A DNA stretch of 64,000 nt from Nepenthes gracilis (taxonomy: Eukaryota; Streptophyta; Magnoliopsida; Caryophyllales; Nepenthaceae). The stretch's first letter is position 1; each line of letters starts with the position of its first letter. The DNA is taken from the NCBI GenBank assembly GCA_033239525.1, contig BSYO01000003.1, forward strand, positions 22,833,716 through 22,897,715, given 5' to 3'. This document shows, piece by piece, positions 57,401 through 64,000 of this stretch. A program made the translations under genes and the position numbers. Below the pieces are notes generated by a model. The model saw only the letters and a program-made list of their open reading frames with translations, was not told the DNA's origin and ran no database searches.

Positions 57401-60400
57401 GGTTTTGGACATATTTTTTCTAAATGTCCGAATAAAACTTTATTTATTGACGGGCAAGATGGAATAAATGAAGAATCTCTTAAATAACAAGTTTATGAAC
57501 CCAAGTTAGTGGAATTTGATGATTTAGATGGTAATGACATTAATACATTTGTGGGCTGTATTAAGACTAATTCTTCTAGCCTAGGCTCCCGTTCTTCCTC
57601 CCCTAATACGCCATTTTTGGGCGTTATATGATGCACCTTGATGCAACTCAAAGTGGTTTATGATTGGTGTCGTCATGCTATCTTTCACATTTATATTAAA
57701 GTGAATGAGAAGACTTGTAAGATTATCATGGATAGTAATAGTTGCATCAAATGTGGCCTCAGCTAATATTATTTTTTGGGATTAAAAGCTGTCCTGCACC
57801 TTTATCTATATAGAGTTTCGTGGATTGACACGTCTTCTATAGCCGTCAAAGAACGTTATCTCCTACCCATTCAATTCTTAAAATATAAAAGTCATATTTG
57901 GTGTGACGTTATACTAATGGACGTGGGTCATGTCATTCTCTAGTGCCCTTGGCTATTTAACTTGGATGTAACAATCTAAGATCATTCTGATTCCTGCTCC
58001 TTTGTTCACAAGGGAAAGAATATTCACTTCTATCCCTTACCCCCAACACCAATTACTCCTAATAAAGAAAGGGTTGTGGTAATGATAAAAGGATTATATA
58101 TCATTAGTCCCACAGTATCTAAACAAACAACTATAAGTGAGTATGTTATGTTTGCTGTTATCGTTCTCAAAATCCTTCCGAACTCTTCCATACTGATTCC
58201 TAATGAGACCCGTCAAATCTTCCAAAACTGTCAAGATGTCTTCCCTGAGGACCTCTCCAATCACTTACCACCTTTATGCGACACTTAATATGTTATTGAT
58301 TTCATTCCGAGTGCATCTTTCCCAAACCTCCCTCATTATAGAATATATCCTACTGAGCATGTTGAGTTCTAGCAACAAGTTGAGGAACTCCTTCGCAAAT
58401 GATTTGTTTGAAAATGTATGAGTCCATGTGCGGTACCCACTCTCTTAACTCCTAAGAAAGAGGAATCATGGCGAATATATTTAGATAGTAGAGCAATTAA
58501 TAAAATCACCGTAAAATATCGTTTTTCCATCTCTAGACTTGATGGCATGTCAAATATGATGACTAGTGTTATAATCTTTTCCAAAATAGATTTAAAGAGT
58601 GATTATCACCAAATTAGAATTCGTTTAGGTGATTAGTGAAAAACAACTTTCAAGACGAAGGATGACCATTGTGACTTGTTTGTCATGCCTTTTGGACTAT
58701 TTAATTCATCAATTACCTTTATGAGGGTCATGACCTAAACTTTACGGCCTTTCATGGGCCAGTTACTAGTGGTTTAGTTTGACGATATCCTCATTTATAG
58801 TAAGAATAAGAAACAATATTTGGATCATCTCACACAGGTTTGCCTCACTCTTAGAAAAGAAAGTTTGTTTGCTAATCTTATGAAATGTTCCTTCTTTTCA
58901 GATGAAGTAGCTTACCTGGGCTTTATTATTTCTTCCAATGGTATTTCTGCTAACCTTGCAAAGATCTAACCAATTATAAATTGGTTTGAACCAAAATCTG
59001 TCCTTGAAGTTCGAAGTTTTCATAGCTTTAGCTACTTTTTATTGTTGGTTCATAAAGGGATTTAGTACAATCATGGCTCTTCTCACTAAGTGCATGAAGA
59101 AGGATGAATTTACTTGGTCTCTTGATACTACCAAAACTTTCAAAATTATAAAAGAGAGGATGATAACAATTCCCGTCATGCGACTCCTTGATTTTTTCAA
59201 AGTATTTAAAGTAGAGTATGTTACCTCAAGTGTAGGAATAGTAGGAGTTTTTAGTCAAGAACGCTATCCAATTAACTACTTTAGCAAAAAGTTAAATGAT
59301 GTCAAATTACGATACTCTATTTATAATAAGGAGTTATATGTCGTCGTATAAGCTTACGTTATTAATGTCATTACTTGTTACCTTAGGAGTTTGTCCTCTA
59401 TTCTGACTATGAAACTCTTTAATTTATTAGCTTCCAGAAGAAATTAAATTATAGGCATGGTCGGTAGATTAAATATTTATAAACCTATTCTTTTGTCTTA
59501 AAACATAAGAAAGGAATCGAGAATCAAATGGCCGATACCTTGAGTCATTGTCTGTCATTGTTATCTACTGTTTAAATTAAGATTATTGGTTTTGAAAGAT
59601 TTAAAGAATAATATGAGTCCTGCCCTGATTTTAACAAAATCTTCTTAGCGTTGCAATGTGGGTACTGAGACACCACTGAGGGTTTTCATATTCAAGATGG
59701 ATACTTATTTTGGATTAATAAACTTTACATCCCTAAAACATTTGTCCGGGAATTCATAATCTAGGAGGTTCATATTGGCAGTCTATATGCCATTTTGAAC
59801 GTGATAAAACAATAGATGAGGTTAAATGGTAATTTTACTAGGCCTAGTTTAAAGAAAAATGTGGCCAAAATCATCAGTATTTGTTGAACATGCCAACTAG
59901 CAAAACATAAAATGCAAAACACTAGCCTTTATACCCCTTTATCTGTATCTAATGGTCCATAGTAGGACGTAAGTATGGACTTTGTGTTAGGATTCCCACG
60001 TACCCCTAAGAAACATGATTCTATTTTTGTTGTTGTGGATCATTTTTTTAAAATGGCCCACTTTATTCCATAAATAAGACTGAATACTTCTCGGTTGCTT
60101 TTATTACTTTGCGGAGCTTATCAAGTTATTTAGTATTTCTAATAGGGACGTTCGTTTTACCAGTCACTTTTGAAAAATCCTGTGGGTTATGGTTGATACC
60201 AAACTAAATGGACTTTGTGTTAGGATTCCCACGTACTCCTAAGAAACATGATTCTATTTTTGTTGTTGTGGATCATTTTTTTAAAATGGCCCACTTTATT
60301 CCATATAGTAAGACTGTTAATACTTCTCAGATTGCTCAATTGTACTTTGCGGAGCTTATCAAGTTATACAGTCTTCCTAAGATTAGTATTTCTAATAGGG

Positions 60401-62919
60401 ACGTTCGTTTTACCAGTCACTTTTGAAAAATCCTGTGGTTATGGTTGATACCAAACTAAAATTTATCATTGCCTACACCCTTAAACAGATAGTCAAACTA
60501 AAGTTGTCAATCGTAGTTTAGGTAACTTGTTACAATATTTGGTTTAGAAAAATCTTCAAAGTGGGACTTTATCCTTCCTACCACCCAACTTGGATATAAT
60601 AGCTTTGTTAATAAATCTATAGTTATGAGCCCATTTAAAATTGCACATTGTTACAAAACTTGAAAACCATTAGATCTTATCCCAATATCCCCACATGTTA
60701 GTGTATCAATGAAAGTCGAAACTTTTACACAACACCTTCATACTTACATATCGAGATCAATAAATAATTGGAGGCAAGTAATGCCGCATATAAACTTCAT
60801 GCCAATACACATAAAAGACATGCTAAATTTAATGTTGGAGATTATGTTATGATTCGGATCAGGCCAAAGCGGCGCCTACATGGGCACGTTTTTAAATTGC
60901 AGGCATGTAGTGCTAGTCCATTTAAAAGTTTACAACAAATTGGATCAAATGCATATATTCTTGATATTCCATCTCATTTTGGTTTTCATCATACTTTCAA
61001 TGTTAAAAATTTAATCGCTCATAAAGGCAGTTTTTACCATCGATTGATCCCTTTGACGTACCCCCACATGCGCCACATATTGAATGCCCACCCAATCTTG
61101 CACAACTCTCCACCCTACCGGCACACAACGATAAAATTGATATTATTCTAGATAAGTAAATTATGTTTACCAGGAATTGAGTGGTTCAACGATTCTTTGT
61201 CCATTGGGTTGGCCGACCAGCGTTCGAGAATACATGGACCTTTCGAGAGACACTCCAACAGTTAGACCTCAATCATTTGAAATTTTATCAGAATTAGTAG
61301 AATTGCACATCTCCAAGCCCAAGTCCTATGCCATCCAGAGACATTGGTGGCTTAGTCAAATTTCGGGCCCCACTCACACATGTCTATAAACATTGGTAGA
61401 AGATTGCATAGTCATTCAACTTATGGTTAGGGAATTAATTATAGAAGTTTTACTCGATGAGATCAAGTTTCAACCATCCGAGAAAAATTGATGTGGATAT
61501 CATGAATGTAGAGATTTAATTTTATTTTCAATTTGATTAGAAGTTATTAGATTTGATTTTCTTTCCAAATTAAATTAAATTTTATTTTTAATTAGAAGAG
61601 ATTTAATTTTATTTTTAATTTGATTTTATTTTCAAATTAGAAGTTATGAGATTTAATTTTGTTTTCAAATTATATTAGAAATATTGTTCTTTATATAATG
61701 ACTCTAACTCTATTAATTGAGTCAGTATTTATGAATTGAATAAAATTTGAGTGATTGTGATTTCTTTCCCCTCTTTTTAATGGTCTTTACTTCTCTCTCT
61801 CCCCTGATCTCTTCTTTATTTTCCCCTGATTCTTCTCCTGTTTCTTTCCCTTCTCTCAATTTCTTCTCCTTCCCTTCTCCAACTTCCCCTTCCCAGCATC
61901 ACGGTGAAAGTAGTTATTTTTAATGTATTCCTCCCTTTGAAAGATATATTGCGTTCTTGGGTGATGCAAAGCTCTTATCAAGCTTTTCTCTCGCTGGTTC
62001 CCAAACACATGAACCATTATATTTTACCCTTGAAGATAAATCCAAATACAAACTTGGAGGACAACTCTCGCATTTAAGAGTAGTAGCCAGTGGATCATCA
62101 TGAAATTCCCCAAGAACCAGGATACATTCAACTTCACTTTGAGCCTTGTTTATGCCTCAAATGCTATTAAAATAGCACGTCAAAGTAATGTCCCTCACCT
62201 CTTTATTACAATTAACAATCGGATCATTGGGTGACCAAAGATATTACCTGTATCCACTGTAAAGCACCTTGTAAAATTCTGTTAAACCACCTTGGAGTCA
62301 AACGTATTTTTGACTCTTGTGATCAAAATGAGTAATAATTGGGAAAAGAGGATTCCCTTAATGGAAGCCCTTTAGAATGAAAGAATTCTTTGGATAACAA
62401 CCATTTGCTTGATCTATGCCATCGAACAGATCAAGGGCACTGGGCATGTATACCAGATTATGACATACAACATATTATCACATAATCCATTTCATCCAAA
62501 ATTGCACTTTTAATCATCAATTAATCTGGAATTCCAATTTCCCACCAAATTTTGCGCTATCTTTACTTTTCTCTCTTCACAAGTTTACAAACAGAGTGTT
62601 ACTGTTAGCCAAACCCCCCACATTCTCGTGAAGCTCTATACCACTGCCATGTTCTGTTGTAATTGGATATTTTATCTGGTTTTGCTGATGTTGCTTTTTT
62701 ATCTTCTATACTGTTCTGGATAATATCCAGTCTGTGCAACATTTTGATGCAGAGCTGCTGGTATGCAGGGACTATCGTGGCGGCCGGGCTACCCTTTTTG
62801 ATGGCATTGAGGAAGGTGGTATTAGGGCCTCATCGTCATACTCCTCTCTTGAAATTGATGAGCAGCACAATGATATGGCACTTGATGGGTTGCAAGACAG
62901 AGTCAACATCCTGAAGAGA
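51440..62919 (+). CDS. BET1-like Qc-SNARE, partial (first two coding exons; continues beyond window)
   Basis: Small tail-anchored SNARE that acts in vesicle fusion between ER and Golgi, of the plant BET11/BET12 (Bs14a/b) group. Exon 1, 51440-51453, encodes MNSR plus two bases of the next Arg codon. Exon 2, 62769-62919, continues in phase with [20 protein letters not shown], then [20 protein letters not shown], then [10 protein letters not shown], ending at donor GTGAGT. The N-terminal MN-x-RR and TLFDG(I/L)EEG are hallmarks of the family. LQDRV...LKR opens the SNARE helix. The rest of the helix, with its central layer residue, and the C-terminal membrane anchor should lie right of 64000; I found no further exon before that. 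Intron 1 is about 11.3 kb and full of repeats. The two exons give 55 whole codons. The gene may be BET11 or BET12; I cannot decide from the N-terminus. Confidence 0.85.
53169..53270 (+). mobile_element. Au-like SINE, degenerate copy 1
   Basis: GGTGAGCCTTGGCACAGTAG matches the Au SINE head (GTGAGCCTTGGCGCAACGG), with an A-box-like part. GAAGTCACAATTATAAACC stands where GGAGGTCACGGGTTCGA (B box) would be, then ACAACCTCTCTGTAG. Confidence 0.6.
54821..54941 (+). mobile_element. Au-like SINE, degenerate copy 2
   Basis: GTGTGAACCTTGGTATAATAG, then GTAAGGTTGTTCCATTGTG, a near-exact Au SINE stretch. It is followed by AACCTCCGAATAGTCACTTTG and TAATGTAGGGTTCAGGC near its 3' part. Confidence 0.65.
56117..56522 (+). 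repeat. 5' LTR of the chromodomain-bearing element (406 bp)
   Basis: Starts TACGGATATC (TGTGGATATC in the partner) and ends CTGCATCA. Internally it repeats a word like GATTTGATTTTATTTTCAAT several times. TCTATATAAGGATCC near 56312 is the likely TATA box. Confidence 0.8.
56527..56538 (+). other. Primer binding site of the chromodomain-bearing element
   Basis: TGGCATCATAGA, two or three changes from TGGTATCAGAGC, the complement of initiator tRNA-Met. It lies four bases after the LTR end. Confidence 0.6.
57140..57255. repeat. (CTTCAT)n-like low-complexity stretch
   Basis: Imperfect CTTCAT/CTTCGT/CTTTGT repeats. Read on the minus strand they would encode Glu/Asp-Glu runs, but no gene is implied. 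Confidence 0.7.
57385..57960 (+). pseudogene. Gag zinc knuckle and protease remnants of the chromodomain-bearing element
   Basis: [15 protein letters not shown] (about 57390-57440) is a zinc knuckle whose first Cys is lost. About 57690-57960 carries [10 protein letters not shown], where the protease should read I-D-S-G-(S/A), then [14 protein letters not shown] with CPWLF after a stop, matching the WCDVV(P/D)MD...LLGRPW segment. Inactive. Confidence 0.6.
58180..58960 (+). pseudogene. Reverse transcriptase of the chromodomain-bearing element
   Basis: Motifs [58 protein letters not shown], and [10 protein letters not shown] preceded by a stop where YFDD has its Tyr. Then [12 protein letters not shown]. 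Several stops. The RT sequence type fits plant chromoviruses. Confidence 0.85.
58986..59570 (+). pseudogene. RNase H of the chromodomain-bearing element
   Basis: [25 protein letters not shown] connection, then [16 protein letters not shown] and [17 protein letters not shown], with [20 protein letters not shown]. RNase H-like domain. Frame lost after 59351, but [17 protein letters not shown] can still be traced near 59500-59550. Confidence 0.75.
59650..61140 (+). pseudogene. Integrase of the chromodomain-bearing element, with an internal duplication
   Basis: Core remnants: [31 protein letters not shown], then [11 protein letters not shown]. This core stretch occurs twice in tandem (59975-60207 and 60208-60458). 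The C-terminal part (60768-61040) reads [25 protein letters not shown] and [11 protein letters not shown], typical of gypsy integrase tails. Not functional. Confidence 0.85.
59975..60458 (+). repeat. Tandem duplication within integrase (unit about 233-250 bp)
   Basis: Both copies run from ATGGACTTTGTGTTAGG to GTTGATACCAAACTAA. Copy 1 (59975-60207) has small deletions relative to copy 2 (60208-60458), which keeps the longer open frame. Confidence 0.92.
61145..61300 (+). pseudogene. Chromodomain-like C-terminus of the integrase
   Basis: The frame reads [18 protein letters not shown], then [17 protein letters not shown]. This is the F-x-V-x-W-x-G-R-P ... TW pattern of the chromodomain in plant chromoviruses. 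In active relatives it steers integration into particular chromatin. Confidence 0.6.
61492..61901 (+). repeat. 3' LTR of the chromodomain-bearing element (410 bp)
   Basis: Starts TGTGGATATCATG after the purine-rich GAGAAAAATTGA and ends CCCAGCATCA. Colinear with 56117-56522, with many substitutions. Confidence 0.8.
61902..62768. other. BET1-like intron 1, end part
   Basis: Intronic DNA between the retroelement and exon 2. The acceptor at 62767-62768 reads GGTATGCAG. No other gene seen. Confidence 0.6.
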
Positions 62920-64000
62920 GTGAGTTCTCATTTGCTTACCCGTTGGACCAGCCAAGTTGCACTTTCCTTATAAGCCTGCTGTTTATTAATTGTTTTTTTA
63001 AAAAAATTTATTACATTTGCACTGATGCATACTGGTTGAGTTTGTATTTGGTATTTTGGATGCTGATCCTATGGGATAACATTCACCAGATAAACTTTCT
63101 GGGCTCCGATTGGAATACTCTCTGCACTATAAGGTCACTTTGGCTATTTTCTCTTGACCTGTTGAAAGTTTCAAAAGCATACTTGTCCATACTCTAAAGT
63201 CTTATGTGACTGATTAGTCATGTTGAATGGAATTTTGAAGGGCTCAGGTCTGAGTCTTTTTTGGTGGCTTTTTTATTGGCGGGGTGGCTGTTGCAGATTC
63301 TTGATACTGGGATCATGATGTCCGAGGGTCAAATGGAGCTGTTGTAGTTATTCCCTATGTCTAATGGTGGAGATTTTATTCTCACAATTTGGAGGAATAA
63401 GATTATAAGTCCAATATATTTTAATGTGTTGTCATAATAAAATTCTTATGTTGGGAGCATTAGGGAGGATAAAAAATTAGATGACCCTAACATGACTCAT
63501 TGTCAATGGGGTTTGTGATCAGGGAAAGGAGTACTGCATTTTTTTGTTGGCATTTCCAGTCATGTTTCGCTGAAATGTTCTCTTAGAGACATGTGGTAAT
63601 GATATTGAGGGTGCTATTGGTATTCCAAGTTGGGACATTTAGACATAGACTTTGATGGTCATCTGCATTTCTCTTTGATATGTTACCGTTTACATGTTAT
63701 CTTTTGGAAGAAGAAGATATTATCAAATGATCCAACCACCATCACTTAGTCAGTTACTTCCGTCCTATACATCCCAGCTTCTAAATTAGTATCTACGACA
63801 CTCTATCAAGTATCACTTCATCCACAATATGCACAATAAATAAATAAAAGAGAGTATAAGCTGATCCACATGGCCCTGGCTAAATATTCATGTCAAAATT
63901 CTCTCAACTCAATGTGCAAACAGAATTTCTTGTTTATGATCTCTTTGGACCTTGAACAATGAGCAAGTAATCCCTCATTCATTTATTATTTCAGTTATCA
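62920..64000. other. BET1-like intron 2, runs past the window
   Basis: Begins with donor GTGAGT. No sequence encoding the rest of the SNARE helix or a membrane anchor was found up to 64000. Confidence 0.6.

Larger units (their letters stand above)
56117..61901 (+). mobile_element. Decayed chromodomain-bearing Ty3/gypsy element in BET1-like intron 1
   Basis: Two LTRs (56117-56522, 61492-61901), both ending GCATCA, flank an interior with remnants of zinc-knuckle Gag, protease, RT, RNase H, integrase and a C-terminal chromodomain-like segment. These are in the standard gypsy order and in sense with the host gene. Many stops and frameshifts, so it is dead. No target duplication is evident, so the borders may be off by a few bases. 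RT motifs resemble plant chromoviruses (Reina/CRM-type). Confidence 0.85.

Noticed and set aside
1..64000. tRNA, rRNA, CRISPR arrays, bacterial operons
   Set aside because: None seen. tRNA-like words are limited to SINE heads, and the genes are intron-rich plant genes.

Overview
The window is nuclear DNA from a flowering plant. It has three intron-rich host genes with GT-AG introns, plant-type TATA boxes, plant retrotransposon lineages (Tat-type and chromodomain-bearing Ty3/gypsy), tRNA-derived repeats resembling the plant Au SINE, and AT-rich intergenic DNA. I cannot fix the species from sequence alone.

Host genes. (1) PARP1, minus strand, 20848 to 7978. I could assemble 20 exons into a 997-residue poly(ADP-ribose) polymerase with three zinc-binding modules, BRCT, WGR, regulatory and catalytic domains and the H-Y-E triad. 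(2) Deoxyhypusine hydroxylase (DOHH), minus strand, 49025 to 41890. It has 7 exons and 312 residues, with the four His-Glu pairs that hold the di-iron centre. (3) A BET1-like Golgi SNARE, plus strand, from 51440. A tiny first exon encodes the first codons, an 11.3 kb intron follows, exon 2 lies at 62769-62919, and the rest runs past the window. The three genes have housekeeping roles (DNA-damage signalling, eIF5A maturation, ER-Golgi vesicle fusion) and show no sign of acting as a unit.

Mobile DNA. Positions 1-6653 are the 3' part of a Tat-type Ty3/gypsy element (element A), ending in an LTR at 5635-6653. Positions 21205-32087 are a full-length Tat-type element on the minus strand (element B), with 5-bp target duplications GTGGG, two LTRs, PBS, PPT, decayed gag-pol and a separate gene on the opposite strand. 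Positions about 32386-40862 are a third, plus-strand element (element C) with gag remnants and antisense sequence but no recognisable pol. The SNARE intron holds a decayed chromodomain-bearing Ty3/gypsy element (56117-61901) and two Au-like SINEs. A solo LTR with perfect TAAAT target duplications (49772-50664) sits just upstream of the SNARE gene. DOHH introns hold a probable solo LTR, the 3' end of an RTE-type LINE, and a SINE remnant. PARP1 intron 19 holds a MITE close to a splice donor.

The most interesting system is the antisense gene module of the three Tat elements. All three share a purine-rich PPT variant, a conserved block where pol gives way to the antisense region, and antisense coding sequence: a Transposase_28/PF04195-like part in A and B, and acidic, coiled-coil-like parts in A, B and C. 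A and C also share an antisense TATA box about 280 bp inside the LTR with a downstream AATAAA. Domain and family names rest on motif recognition; no database search was run.
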